Assembly (NCBI RefSeq): GCF_000527175.1
Contig: NZ_AZUR01000001.1
Location: 1,151,011 to 1,215,010, forward strand
Origin: Pseudogulbenkiania sp. MAI-1
Lineage (GTDB): Bacteria > Pseudomonadota > Gammaproteobacteria > Burkholderiales > Chromobacteriaceae
Reading direction: 5' to 3'
Length of the DNA: 64,000 bases
The notes below the pieces were generated by a model, which saw only the letters and a program-made list of their open reading frames with translations, had not been told where the DNA came from and did no database searches. Of the stretch, positions 50,418 through 59,893 are shown in pieces (the stretch's first letter is position 1; each line of letters opens with the position of its first letter). Both the position numbers and the translations under genes were made by a program.

Positions 50418-51973
50418 AGATACGCGCCCAGATCGCCATGGTGCTGAACCTGGACAAATGCATCGGCTGCCACACCTGTTCGGTCACCTGCAAGAACGTC
50501 TGGACCAGCCGCCTGGGCATGGAGTACGTCTGGTTCAACAACGTCGAGACCAAACCCGGCATCGGCTATCCGAAAGACTGGGAGAACCAGGAGCACTGGC
50601 GCGGCGGCTGGGAGCGCAAGCCCAACGGCAAGCTCAAGCTGAAGCAGGGCGGGCGCTTGCAGTTGCTGCTCAACCTGTTCGGCAATCCCAACCTGCCGGA
50701 GATCGACGACTACTACGAGCCCTTCACCTTCGACTACGAATTCCTGCAAACCGCGCCGGAGATGCCGACCCCGCCGGTCGCCCGGCCGATTTCCGTCGTG
50801 ACCGGACAACGGATGGAAAAAATCGAATGGGGGCCGAACTGGGAGGAAATCCTCGGCGGCGAGTTCGCCAAGCGCAGCCAGGACTACAACTTCGAGGCGG
50901 TGCAGAAGGAAATCTACGGCGAATTCGAAAACACCTTCATGATGTATCTGCCCCGCCTGTGCGAACACTGTCTGAATCCGTCCTGCGTCGCCAGTTGCCC
51001 GTCCGGTTCGATCTACAAACGCGAGGAAGACGGCATCGTCCTGATCGATCAGGACAAATGCCGGGGCTGGCGCATGTGCGTCTCGGGCTGCCCGTACAAG
51101 AAGATCTATTACAACTGGTCGAGCGGCAAGGCCGAGAAATGCATCTTCTGCTACCCCCGCATCGAGTCCGGCCAGCCGACCGTCTGTTCGGAAACCTGTG
51201 TCGGCCGCATCCGCTATCTCGGGGTGCTGCTCTACGACGCCGACCGGATCGAAAGCGCCGCCTCGGCTGAAAACCCGCAGGACCTGTACGAAGAGCAACT
51301 GGCCATCTTCCTCGATCCGCATTCCGCCTCGGTGCGCGAGGAAGCCCTGAGGCAGGGCATCCCGCAGGCGTGGCTCGACGCCGCCCGCGAGTCGCCGGCG
51401 TACAAGATGGCGGTGGAGTGGAAGATCGCCTTTCCGCTGCATCCCGAGTACCGCACCTTGCCGATGGTCTGGTACGTGCCGCCGCTCTCCCCGATCCAGG
51501 CGCGTGCCAACGCCGGCGAGATCGGCGCCAAGGGCCATATCCCCGATGTCTCCAGCCTGCGCATTCCGCTGCGCTACCTGGCCAATCTGCTCACCGCCGG
51601 CAAGGAAGCGCCGGTGGCGGCCGCGCTGGAAAAGATGCTGGCGATGCGCGCTTTCTACCGGGTGCGTCAGCTCGAGCGCCGCGACAGTCCGGACATCCTG
51701 GCCCAGGCCGGACTGTCGGTCGCCCAGGCGGAGGACATGCACCGCTACCTGTCCATCGCCAACTACGAAGACCGCTACGTCATTCCGACCTCCCACCGCG
51801 AATACGCCGAAAACGCCTATCAGTTGCGCGGCGAGTGCGGCTTTACCTTTGGCAACGGCTGCTCCGACGGCAGCAGCGAGCTGAGCCTGTTCGGCGGCAA
51901 GATGGGCGGCAAGAAAGTCATCCCGCTCAAAACCATCGCGGGCCACAATCCGGAGAACAGCGTTGACTACTGA
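50414..51973 (+). CDS. narH: respiratory nitrate reductase beta subunit
   Basis: Electron-transfer subunit with four Fe-S clusters, 519 residues. Cys motifs: LDKCIGCHTCSVTCKNVW, CEHCLNPSCVASCP, CRGWRMCVSGCPYKK (the Trp marks the [3Fe-4S] cluster), and KCIFCYPR with CSETCVGRIRYLG. Moves electrons from NarI heme b to NarG. Start and stop overlap with narG (4 bases) and narJ (11 bases) indicate coupled translation. Confidence 0.97.
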   Translation: MKIRAQIAMVLNLDKCIGCHTCSVTCKNVWTSRLGMEYVWFNNVETKPGIGYPKDWENQEHWRGGWERKPNGKLKLKQGGRLQLLLNLFGNPNLPEIDDYYEPFTFDYEFLQTAPEMPTPPVARPISVVTGQRMEKIEWGPNWEEILGGEFAKRSQDYNFEAVQKEIYGEFENTFMMYLPRLCEHCLNPSCVASCPSGSIYKREEDGIVLIDQDKCRGWRMCVSGCPYKKIYYNWSSGKAEKCIFCYPRIESGQPTVCSETCVGRIRYLGVLLYDADRIESAASAENPQDLYEEQLAIFLDPHSASVREEALRQGIPQAWLDAARESPAYKMAVEWKIAFPLHPEYRTLPMVWYVPPLSPIQARANAGEIGAKGHIPDVSSLRIPLRYLANLLTAGKEAPVAAALEKMLAMRAFYRVRQLERRDSPDILAQAGLSVAQAEDMHRYLSIANYEDRYVIPTSHREYAENAYQLRGECGFTFGNGCSDGSSELSLFGGKMGGKKVIPLKTIAGHNPENSVDY

Positions 51974-52637
51974 CACCCCCCGTGAACTGCACGCGCTGGG
52001 CGCGTTACTGACCTATCCCGGACCGGCTCTGCTGGCGGCGCTGCCTGAAATCGGCGAACTGCTGACCCCCCTGGCCCGGAGCCTGCCCGCCGAGGCGGGA
52101 GAGCGGCTGTGGCGGCTGATCGAGGCGCTGCAGACGGGAGAGCCGTTAGCGCTGGAAGAAGAATACGTCGCCCTGTTCGACCGGGGCCGCCGCACCTCCT
52201 TGTACCTGTTCGAGCACGTGCATGGCGAGTCGCGCGATCGCGGGCCGGCGATGGTCGATCTGCACCTGGCTTATGCCCGGGCGGGCTTGGCACTGGTCGA
52301 AGGCGAGCTGCCGGACTACCTGCCCGCCGTGCTCGAATTCCTGAGCCGGCGTCCCCGCGACGAGGCCGATGCGACGCTGGCCGATTGCGCCGAGGTCCTG
52401 CGCAAACTGGGACAGTCCCTGATCGAAAAGGGCAGCCTGTACGCGGCCGTACCGGACGCCCTGTTGTTGGGCATCCGCCAGCCGGGACTGGACTGGTCCT
52501 GCCTGCCGGTGCCGGAAGAAGAGAATTGGGACGCCGACTGGGAGTCGCCCCCGGCCTTTGGTGACGATGCCGGCTGCGTGCACAAACCCGCGACCGCCAC
52601 GGTCCGTTTCATGCCGCGCCCGCCACGCCAGGCATGA
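51963..52637 (+). CDS. narJ: nitrate reductase assembly chaperone
   Basis: A 224-residue all-helical TorD/DmsD-type chaperone (LGALLTYPGPALLAALPEIG at the start; LYLFEHVHGESRDRGPAM is the family signature) that holds NarGH while molybdenum cofactor is inserted, and is not part of the final complex. Starts with TTG, 7 bases after a GGAG site, within narH. Confidence 0.92.
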   Translation: MTTDTPRELHALGALLTYPGPALLAALPEIGELLTPLARSLPAEAGERLWRLIEALQTGEPLALEEEYVALFDRGRRTSLYLFEHVHGESRDRGPAMVDLHLAYARAGLALVEGELPDYLPAVLEFLSRRPRDEADATLADCAEVLRKLGQSLIEKGSLYAAVPDALLLGIRQPGLDWSCLPVPEEENWDADWESPPAFGDDAGCVHKPATATVRFMPRPPRQA

Positions 52638-52659
52638 CAGCATCGAGAGGAGAACCACC

Positions 52660-53367
52660 ATGAAATCGCTGCACGATTTTCTATTCGGCCTCTACCCCTA
52701 TATTGCGCTGTCGGTCTTTTTCATCGGCAGCCTGATCCGCTTCGACCGCGAGCAGTATTCGTGGAAAAGCGATTCGTCGCAGATTCTGCGCAAGAGTCAG
52801 CTGCGCCTGGGTTCAATGCTATTCCACCTCGGTGTCCTGGTGGTCTTCTTCGGCCACCTGATCGGTTTCCTGATGCCGGAGCCCATCGTGCTGGCACTGA
52901 TGAGCGAGAGGGCGCACGAACTGCTGGCGATGGTAGGGGGCGGGGTGGCCGGCGTGTTCTCCATCATCGGGCTCAGCATCCTGATTTACCGCCGGGTCAG
53001 CGATCCGCGCATCCTGAGCAATAGCCGTACCGCGGACATGGTGGTGCTGGTGATCATCTGGCTCCAGCTCGCCCTCGGCCTGCTGACCGTGGTTTACTCA
53101 TCGAGCCATGTACCCGGTTACGACTTCGGTGCGTTGATTGCCTATGTACAAGGCATCGTGATTTTCCGGGCAGACAATGCCGCCCTGATCCTTGCCGTGC
53201 CCTGGGTCTACAAGGCGCATATCTTCCTCGGGCTCACCGTGTTCCTGATTTTTCCGTTTACCCGCCTGGTCCATATCTGGAGCGGCTTTGCGGCAGTCTT
53301 CTATCTTTTCCGCCCCTATCAGCTGATGCGCACCCACAGGAAGCTGGCGCCCCGTCGAATTCCCTGA
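52660..53367 (+). CDS. narI: respiratory nitrate reductase gamma subunit
   Basis: Quinol-oxidising cytochrome b, 235 residues with five helices. Heme ligands are the His pairs in LFHLGVLVVFFGHLIG and YKAHIFLGLTVFLIFPFTRLVH (shown as separate parts: AHIFLG and RLVHIW). It anchors NarGH and takes electrons from quinol. The ATG follows AGAGGAGAA. Confidence 0.95.
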   Translation: MKSLHDFLFGLYPYIALSVFFIGSLIRFDREQYSWKSDSSQILRKSQLRLGSMLFHLGVLVVFFGHLIGFLMPEPIVLALMSERAHELLAMVGGGVAGVFSIIGLSILIYRRVSDPRILSNSRTADMVVLVIIWLQLALGLLTVVYSSSHVPGYDFGALIAYVQGIVIFRADNAALILAVPWVYKAHIFLGLTVFLIFPFTRLVHIWSGFAAVFYLFRPYQLMRTHRKLAPRRIP

Positions 53368-53379
53368 AGAGCCCGACTC

Positions 53380-54114
53380 ATGACCACCGAATCCCTCCCC
53401 CAGGCACTGACCGCACGCATCAACGATGTCGAGATCGTGGCGGCCACGCCGGCCGATTTACGGCATGCAGCGGTGCAGGAACTGCTCCGCCAGCGCGCCG
53501 TGACGCTGGGCTTGCTGGCGGCGGACGCCGACGAGGCCGCCACCGCGGCGGCGCTGGAACAACTGCTCGAGCGCGAAGTGCCAGTGCCGCAGGCCGGCGA
53601 CGAAGAGATCGAGCGGCATTATCTGGCGAATCCCGGGCGTTACACGGCGGGCGAGCTGGTGTTCGCCTCGCATATTCTGCTGCAAGTGACGGAACGCACG
53701 CCCATCCAGCCGCTACTGGCGCGAGCGGAAGCGATATTGCATCAGGTCCAGGCCGATGCCTCGCGTTTCGCCGAATTGGCCCAGGACATGTCCAACTGCC
53801 CGTCGGCGCAGGTGGGCGGCAGCCTCGGCCAACTGCAAAGGGGAGATACCGTGCCGGAATTCGAGGCGGCACTGTTTGCCGATGGCTCGGTCGGGGTGTT
53901 GCCGCGCGTCGTGCGCACCCGTTACGGCTTTCATATCGTCAAGGTGGAGCGGCGCGAACCGGGACGGCTCCTGCCGCTGGCGATGATTCGTGATCGTGTG
54001 GCATCCGATCTTGCCGAACAAAGCCTGAGCCGTGCGCTCCGCCAGTATCTGGAGAGGCTGGCGGCCAATGCCGAGATGGACGGCATGGATCTGATTCCGG
54101 ACCGGCGCCATTGA
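53380..54114 (+). CDS. parvulin-type peptidyl-prolyl isomerase
   Basis: A 244-residue NifM/PpiC-type protein: an N-terminal helical part, then a parvulin domain (about 95-190) with ASHILLQV, GGSLGQLQRGDTVPEFE and TRYGFHIVKV. No signal peptide, so it acts in the cytoplasm. It starts 12 bases after narI and is commonly placed at the end of nar operons in related bacteria; it may help fold NarG or NarH, which is inferred from context. Confidence 0.85.
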   Translation: MTTESLPQALTARINDVEIVAATPADLRHAAVQELLRQRAVTLGLLAADADEAATAAALEQLLEREVPVPQAGDEEIERHYLANPGRYTAGELVFASHILLQVTERTPIQPLLARAEAILHQVQADASRFAELAQDMSNCPSAQVGGSLGQLQRGDTVPEFEAALFADGSVGVLPRVVRTRYGFHIVKVERREPGRLLPLAMIRDRVASDLAEQSLSRALRQYLERLAANAEMDGMDLIPDRRH

Positions 54115-54160
54115 AGACATCGGGCCTGTCGCGCTGGCAGCATCACTACCGATGGTGCTC

Positions 54161-54188
54161 TTGCAAACGCATCATGCCGACATATAGT
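54161..54188 (+). promoter_or_regulatory. promoter of the Yip1-family gene
   Basis: TTGCAA (54161-54166), 16-base spacer, TATAGT (54183-54188), about 50 bases before the start codon. Confidence 0.55.
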
Positions 54189-54238
54189 CAAAGAAGCCCC
54201 CACCGATTGTCCTGCCCGTTTCATCGAGGAGTGTTGCC

Positions 54239-54802
54239 ATGAAACCCCTCTCGCTTTTTCGTATGGTCGTATCCTCCAAGGAAGGATGGAACGATATAGC
54301 GCGGACCCATCCTTCGCCCTGGGGGGCGTTCCTGAAAATCGTGCTGTTTCCCTCTTCGGTGGCTGCCGGCATGATCCTGTATGCCGCCTGGTTCCATGGC
54401 GACGTGTATGCCCCCGAGGTCACGTTCGGCTATTGGGCTGGCGTCGCAGTAATTTTCCTGCTGACCAGTTGGGGCTGTGTCCATGTCATGGCCTGGTTTA
54501 TCCGCCAGGCGGTGCATACCGACTCCAGGCCCTCCTATGCCGACAGCTACCGTCTGGCGGCCATCGCCCCGGTACCGATCTGGCTGTCCGCCTTGTCGCT
54601 GTTCGTCCCCATTCCGCTATTCAACGCGTTGGCGGCCATCCTCGGCTTGATGGCGTCCGGCGGGCTGATTTATCACGGCCTTGATGCCCTGTTTGAACAT
54701 GACGACTCGGTCCGGACGGAAGCGTTGGCGTATACGGTCTTTTCGGTGGGGGCGCTGGTGTGGGCGCTGATCGTGGCCCTGCTGGTCATGCCGCTCCTCT
54801 GA
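54239..54802 (+). CDS. Yip1-family membrane protein
   Basis: A 187-residue protein with five hydrophobic helices and an N-terminal SKEGWNDI motif typical of bacterial Yip1-domain proteins. Function unknown. A GAGGAG site precedes the ATG by 9 bases. A bidirectional terminator follows. Confidence 0.8.
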   Translation: MKPLSLFRMVVSSKEGWNDIARTHPSPWGAFLKIVLFPSSVAAGMILYAAWFHGDVYAPEVTFGYWAGVAVIFLLTSWGCVHVMAWFIRQAVHTDSRPSYADSYRLAAIAPVPIWLSALSLFVPIPLFNALAAILGLMASGGLIYHGLDALFEHDDSVRTEALAYTVFSVGALVWALIVALLVMPLL

Positions 54803-54860
54803 AAGAGCGAAGCGCAAGCAGGTAATGGGCTGACCGCTAGTTGCGTTCGCGGCAAACAAG

Positions 54861-54897
54861 AAAAAAGCCTGCAACCATCAGGAGCGCAGGCTTTTTA
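54861..54897. terminator. bidirectional terminator between the Yip1 gene and ssb
   Basis: AAAAAGCCTGC (54862-54872) and GCAGGCTTTTT (54886-54896) form an 11-bp stem whose ends are A and T runs. Confidence 0.92.
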
Positions 54898-54923
54898 CTT
54901 ACTAAAGTAAAGGAAGTGCTTGA

Positions 54924-55379
54924 TTAGAACGGGATGTCATCATCCATGAAGTCGTCCGCCTTGCTGGCCGGCTTCGGCTCCATGCGGCGCGGGGCGGCCG
55001 GCGGAGCGGACGGGGCGCTCTGGCGCGGCGCCGGGGCGCCGTAGCCGCTGTCGTCGTCCATCGCCGCGTCGCGCTTGCTGCCCTGCAGGCTGATCTCGTT
55101 CACGCGCACGTCCGGCGACAGCTTCTTGTTGCCGTCGCGGTCTTCCCATTCGCGCAGGGTGAGCTGGCCGTAAACGGTCACCTGCTGGCCCTTGCTCAGG
55201 TAGTTCTTCAGCGATTCGCCGCGCTTGCCCCATACCTGGCAGCTGAACCAGTTGGTGGTGCGGCGCTCGCCGAAACCGATATCGCTGGCCACGCGGAAGC
55301 TCAGCACCGGTTCGCCGCTCGGGGTGTAGCGCAGTTCGGCATCTGCCGCCAGGCGGCCGTCGAAGGTGATGCTGTTCAT
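54924..55379 (-). CDS. ssb: single-stranded DNA-binding protein
   Basis: A 151-residue SSB: OB fold from about 1 to 105 (FDGRLAADAELRYTPSGEPV and NWFSCQVWGKRGESL), a Pro/Ala linker and the acidic tip DDFMDDDIPF that binds partner proteins. It lies downstream of the MFS gene, 88 bases apart, and together with divergent uvrA forms the layout common in betaproteobacteria. Confidence 0.95.
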   Translation of the reverse strand: MNSITFDGRLAADAELRYTPSGEPVLSFRVASDIGFGERRTTNWFSCQVWGKRGESLKNYLSKGQQVTVYGQLTLREWEDRDGNKKLSPDVRVNEISLQGSKRDAAMDDDSGYGAPAPRQSAPSAPPAAPRRMEPKPASKADDFMDDDIPF

Positions 55380-55466
55380 GTAGATCTCCGATTCAATTCA
55401 AATTCACTAAAGTAGCGAGCGGCCAGCCGATGGTCTTGCCTCGGGGCGCCGGGCCGGCACCCGCCA

Positions 55467-56828
55467 TCAGTTGGTTTCCAAAATCAATTGCTGGACGGCG
55501 GCCTCGTCCCAGTCCTCTTGCGATACCTTGAGATAGGCGACGCGCTCGTCGATCACCACCACCGCTTCCTTGACGCCGCGCTGGGAGGCCAGGCGCTGCG
55601 ACAGCAGGGGGGCGCTGCCCCGCCAGCTCTCGCCGATGTGGAACATGACCGACTTCACCGCCTGCGGCGGGCGCATGGTGACGGCCAGCACCAGCCAGGA
55701 CAGCATCAGGAAGCTGGTGAAGCCGAACACGCCGCCCGAGCCGAAGTGGGTGTACAGCACGCCGCCGGCGGCCGCGCCGAGAAAGAGGCCGAAAGACTGG
55801 GCGGTATTATACACCCCGATCGCGGTTCCTTTGGCGTCGGCCGGTGCGATCTTGGAAATCAGCGAGGGCAGGCTGGCCTCGAGGATGTTGAAGGCGATGA
55901 AGTAGCCGGTGAGCCAGGTGACGATCTGCCAGAAGCTGTCCAGCGCCAGCGCCATGCCGAGCTGGGCCAAGGTCATCAGCGCGATGGCGCCGACGAACAC
56001 GGTTTTCAGCTTGTGGCGTTTCTCGCCGTAGATGATCGCCGGCACCATGAGAATGAAGCCGATCAGCACCACCGGCAGGTAGACCTGCCAGTGATGCGCC
56101 TTGTCGAGCCCGCCGGTAGTGGTCAGCGCGAACGGAATCACCACGAACATCGCCATCTGCGCCGCGTGCAGCGAGAAGATGCCGTAGTTGAGGCGCAGCA
56201 GATCGCCGTTCCTCATCACGCTGCCCAGCCGGCTGGTATTGGCTTCGGCGTCGGAGTGGAAACGCGACACCACCGGGTCGGGAATCAGGTACTTGACTCC
56301 CGCCAGCGCCATCAGGGTCAGCACGCCGGTCAGCGCGAAGATGCCGTTGACGCCGATGTAGTGGGCGAGCAGCGGGCCCAGCACCAGGCTGACGGCGAAG
56401 GTGGTGCCGATGCTCATGCCGATCATCGCCATCGCCTTGGTGCGGTTCTCTTCGCGCGTCAGATCGGCCAAGAGCGCGGTGATGGCGGCGGAGATGGCGC
56501 CGGAGCCCTGGATGATGCGGCCGATGGTGAGCCAGACGATGTCGTGCGCCTCGGCGGCGATGAAACTGCCCAGCGCGAACACCAGGAGCCCGCCGTAGAT
56601 CACCTTCTTGCGGCCGATCCGGTCGGACAGCATGCCCAGCGGCAACTGCAGCAGCGCCTGGGTCAGGCCGTAGGCGCCCAGCGCGATGCCGATCCAGGTG
56701 GCGCTGTGGGTGCCGGGCAGTGTCTTGGCGTAGAGGGCGAATACCGGCAAGATCAGGAACATGCCCAGCATGCGCAGGGCGTACACGCCAGCCAGACCGA
56801 GGCTGGCACGAAGTTCAAGCGGATTCAT
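55467..56828 (-). CDS. MFS transporter
   Basis: A 453-residue major facilitator protein with 12 helices. The motif A loop is GMLSDRIGRKKV after helix 2, and a hydrophilic C-terminal extension (about 395-453) ends in a DUF-like ERVAYLKVSQEDWDEAAV domain. It resembles drug-efflux (YajR-like) transporters, several of which have such a C-terminal domain. Substrate unknown. Divergent from uvrA by 139 bases. Confidence 0.82.
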   Translation of the reverse strand: MNPLELRASLGLAGVYALRMLGMFLILPVFALYAKTLPGTHSATWIGIALGAYGLTQALLQLPLGMLSDRIGRKKVIYGGLLVFALGSFIAAEAHDIVWLTIGRIIQGSGAISAAITALLADLTREENRTKAMAMIGMSIGTTFAVSLVLGPLLAHYIGVNGIFALTGVLTLMALAGVKYLIPDPVVSRFHSDAEANTSRLGSVMRNGDLLRLNYGIFSLHAAQMAMFVVIPFALTTTGGLDKAHHWQVYLPVVLIGFILMVPAIIYGEKRHKLKTVFVGAIALMTLAQLGMALALDSFWQIVTWLTGYFIAFNILEASLPSLISKIAPADAKGTAIGVYNTAQSFGLFLGAAAGGVLYTHFGSGGVFGFTSFLMLSWLVLAVTMRPPQAVKSVMFHIGESWRGSAPLLSQRLASQRGVKEAVVVIDERVAYLKVSQEDWDEAAVQQLILETN

Positions 56829-56967
56829 TCAGTGTTGTTATGTGGTTGCGAGGATGGAAAGCACGGGCCGCCGATGGCCCGGCAGCGTCCCGGGCCGTAC
56901 TGCGGCTGGAGCGTCGCGCGCCAAGTCGGGTATATTAACAGGTTCCCCGACTGATCGTGAGTGAGGC

Positions 56968-59811
56968 ATGGACTCCATCCGCATCCGTGGCGCACGTACC
57001 CACAACCTGAAAAACATCAACCTCGATCTGCCGCGCCACCAGTTGGTGGTGATCACCGGCCTGTCCGGTTCCGGCAAGTCCTCGCTGGCGTTCGATACGC
57101 TGTACGCCGAAGGGCAGCGGCGCTACGTCGAGTCGCTGTCGGCCTACGCGCGCCAGTTCCTGCAGCTGATGGAAAAGCCGGACGTCGATCTGATCGAGGG
57201 CTTGTCGCCGGCCATTTCCATCGAGCAGAAGGCCACCAGCCACAACCCGCGCTCCACGGTCGGCACGGTGACCGAAATTCACGACTACCTGCGCCTATTG
57301 TTCGCCCGCGTCGGCGAGCCTCACTGCCCCGAGCACGGCGTGCCGCTGGCCTCGCAGACCGTGTCGCAGATGGTCGACAACGTGCTGGCGCTGCCGGAAG
57401 AGACGCGGGTGATGATCCTGGCGCCGGTGGTGATGGCGCGCAAGGGGGAAAACGCCGACCTGTTCGAGGAACTGCGCGCGCAGGGCTTCGTGCGGGTGCG
57501 GGTCGACGGCGAGGTGGCCGAGCTCGACGCCGTGCCCAAGCTCGACAAGAACAAGAAGCACACCATCGAGGTGGTGATCGACCGCCTCAAGGTGCGCGCC
57601 GACCTGCAGCAACGGCTCGCCGAAAGCTTCGAGACCGCGCTGCGCCACGCCGAGGGCCGCGCCATCGCGGTCGAGATGGATTCCGGCAAGGAGCACTGGT
57701 TCTCCGCCAAGTTCGCCTGCCCTGTGTGCTCGTACAGCCTGCCCGAGCTGGAGCCGCGGCTGTTCTCGTTCAACAACCCGATGGGCGCCTGCCCCAAGTG
57801 CGACGGGCTGGGCGAGATCACCTTCTTCGACCCGAAACGGGTGGTGGCCCATCCGGAACTGAGCCTGGCCGCCGGCGCGATCAAGGGCTGGGACAAGCGC
57901 AACCAGTTCTACTACCAGATGCTGCAGGCCTTGGGCGAGCACTTCGGCTTCGACCTCGAGCTGCCGTTCGAGCTGCTGCCGGAACGGGTGCGCCACGTCA
58001 TTCTGCATGGCTCCGGGCGTGACAACATCGAATTCACTTACCTCTCCGAGCGCGGCGCCAAGTTCACCCGCAGCCACCCGTTCGAGGGCATCCTCCCCAA
58101 CCTCGAGCGCCGCTACCGCGAGACCGACTCGCTCGCGGTACGCGAGGAGCTGGCCAAGTACCAGAACAACCAGCCTTGCCCGCACTGCGAAGGCTCGCGC
58201 CTGCGCCGTGAGGCGCGCTACGTCTACGTGGCGGGGCAGACCCTGTACGGCATCAACCAGATGGCGCTGAAGGATGCCGCGCGCTTCTTCGAGCAGGTGG
58301 AATTCAGCGGCCAGAAGCAGGCGGTGGCGGACAAGATCATCAAGGAAATCCGCGACCGCGTCTCCTTCCTCAACAACGTCGGCCTCGATTACCTGTGCCT
58401 GGCGCGCTCGGCCGACACCCTGTCCGGCGGCGAGGCGCAGCGCATCCGCCTGGCGAGCCAGATCGGCTCCGGCCTGACCGGCGTGATGTACGTGCTGGAC
58501 GAGCCCAGCATCGGCCTGCACCAGCGCGACAACGACCGCCTGCTGGCGACGCTGGTGAGGCTGCGCGACCTGGGCAACAGCGTGATCGTGGTCGAGCACG
58601 ACGAGGACGCCATCCGCGCCGCCGACTTCGTGGTCGACATGGGGCCGGGGGCCGGCGAGCATGGCGGCGAGGTGCTGATCGCCGGCACGCCGAAGGAAAT
58701 CGAAGCGAGCGAACACTCGGTCACCGGCGCCTTCCTGTCCGGCCGTCGCCGCATCGAAGTGGAAAGCGAGCGCCGCCCAGTCGACCGCGAGCGCCTGCTG
58801 GTGCTCTCCGGCGCCAGCGGCAACAACCTCAAGGACACCACGCTGGAGCTGCCGCTGGGCATGCTGGTGTGCATCACCGGCGTGTCCGGCTCGGGCAAGT
58901 CCACGCTGATCAACGACACCCTGTACAAGATCGCCGCGCGCGAACTGAACGGCGCCAGCGAGGAGCCGGCGCCGTACCGCGAGATCACCGGCCTGGAGCA
59001 CCTCGACAAGGTGATCAGCGTCGACCAGGGCCCGATCGGCCGCACCCCGCGTTCCAACCCCGCCACCTACACCGGACTGTTCACGCCGATCCGCGAACTG
59101 TTCTCCGGCGTTCCGCTGGCGCGCGAGCGCGGCTACGGCCCGGGGCGCTTCAGCTTCAACGTCAAGGGCGGGCGCTGCGAAGCCTGCCAGGGCGACGGCG
59201 TGATCAAGGTCGAGATGCACTTCCTGCCCGACATCTACGTTCCCTGCGACGTCTGCCACGGCAAGCGCTACAACCGCGAGACGCTGGAGGTGAAATACAA
59301 GGGTCAGACCATTCACGAAGTGCTGGAGATGACGGTGGAGCATGCGCTGGAATTCTTCGGCGCGGTGCCGACCGTGGCGCGCAAGCTACAGACCCTGATG
59401 GACGTCGGCCTGGGCTACATCCGCCTCGGGCAGTCCGCCACCACGCTGTCCGGCGGCGAGGCGCAGCGCGTCAAGCTGGCACTGGAACTCTCCAAGCGCG
59501 ACACCGGCCGCACCCTGTACATCCTCGACGAGCCGACCACCGGCCTGCATTTCCACGACATCGACCTGCTGCTGAAAGTGCTGCACCGCCTGCGTGGCAA
59601 CGGCAACACCGTGGTGGTGATCGAGCACAACCTCGACGTCATCAAAACCGCCGACTGGCTGATCGACCTTGGGCCGGAGGGCGGCGCCGGCGGCGGCCAG
59701 ATCATCGCCAGCGGCACACCGGAGCAAGTGGCGGCCAATCCGGTGAGCCACACCGGACGCTATTTGGCGACATTGCTGGAATGCGGCAAGATTTCACCGG
59801 CAATAGGCTGA
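56968..59811 (+). CDS. uvrA: excinuclease ABC subunit A
   Basis: Damage-recognition ATPase of nucleotide excision repair, 947 residues. Two ABC modules: the first Walker A is GLSGSGKSS (about 31-39) with a zinc motif CPVC and CPKC, signature LSGGEAQRIRLASQ and Walker B MYVLDEPSIGLHQRDN; the second has GVSGSGKST (about 640), CEAC and CDVC, and YILDEPTTGLHFHD. All elements are intact. No clear LexA box is seen in the divergent promoter region (TATATT at 56931-56936 may be the -10). Confidence 0.97.
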   Translation: MDSIRIRGARTHNLKNINLDLPRHQLVVITGLSGSGKSSLAFDTLYAEGQRRYVESLSAYARQFLQLMEKPDVDLIEGLSPAISIEQKATSHNPRSTVGTVTEIHDYLRLLFARVGEPHCPEHGVPLASQTVSQMVDNVLALPEETRVMILAPVVMARKGENADLFEELRAQGFVRVRVDGEVAELDAVPKLDKNKKHTIEVVIDRLKVRADLQQRLAESFETALRHAEGRAIAVEMDSGKEHWFSAKFACPVCSYSLPELEPRLFSFNNPMGACPKCDGLGEITFFDPKRVVAHPELSLAAGAIKGWDKRNQFYYQMLQALGEHFGFDLELPFELLPERVRHVILHGSGRDNIEFTYLSERGAKFTRSHPFEGILPNLERRYRETDSLAVREELAKYQNNQPCPHCEGSRLRREARYVYVAGQTLYGINQMALKDAARFFEQVEFSGQKQAVADKIIKEIRDRVSFLNNVGLDYLCLARSADTLSGGEAQRIRLASQIGSGLTGVMYVLDEPSIGLHQRDNDRLLATLVRLRDLGNSVIVVEHDEDAIRAADFVVDMGPGAGEHGGEVLIAGTPKEIEASEHSVTGAFLSGRRRIEVESERRPVDRERLLVLSGASGNNLKDTTLELPLGMLVCITGVSGSGKSTLINDTLYKIAARELNGASEEPAPYREITGLEHLDKVISVDQGPIGRTPRSNPATYTGLFTPIRELFSGVPLARERGYGPGRFSFNVKGGRCEACQGDGVIKVEMHFLPDIYVPCDVCHGKRYNRETLEVKYKGQTIHEVLEMTVEHALEFFGAVPTVARKLQTLMDVGLGYIRLGQSATTLSGGEAQRVKLALELSKRDTGRTLYILDEPTTGLHFHDIDLLLKVLHRLRGNGNTVVVIEHNLDVIKTADWLIDLGPEGGAGGGQIIASGTPEQVAANPVSHTGRYLATLLECGKISPAIG

Positions 59812-59835
59812 CAATGTGGTGGTTTCCGATATACT
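59808..59835 (+). promoter_or_regulatory. promoter of the VOC-family gene
   Basis: CTGACA (59808-59813), overlapping the uvrA stop codon, 16-base spacer, TATACT (59830-59835). Confidence 0.5.
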
Positions 59836-59893
59836 TCAGTGAAGGGATTCAGGGAGGCTGAGTCACACAAAGTGACCCGATGAAGAGGATTAC

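Noticed and set aside
54285..54300. ModE half-site (ATATAGCG) near 54294
   Set aside because: Only one arm, inside the Yip1-family coding sequence.
56921..56945. Possible LexA (SOS) box before uvrA
   Set aside because: TATATTAACAG matches only the right half of CTGT-N8-ACAG; the left arm reads TCGG. It is better read as a -10 element.
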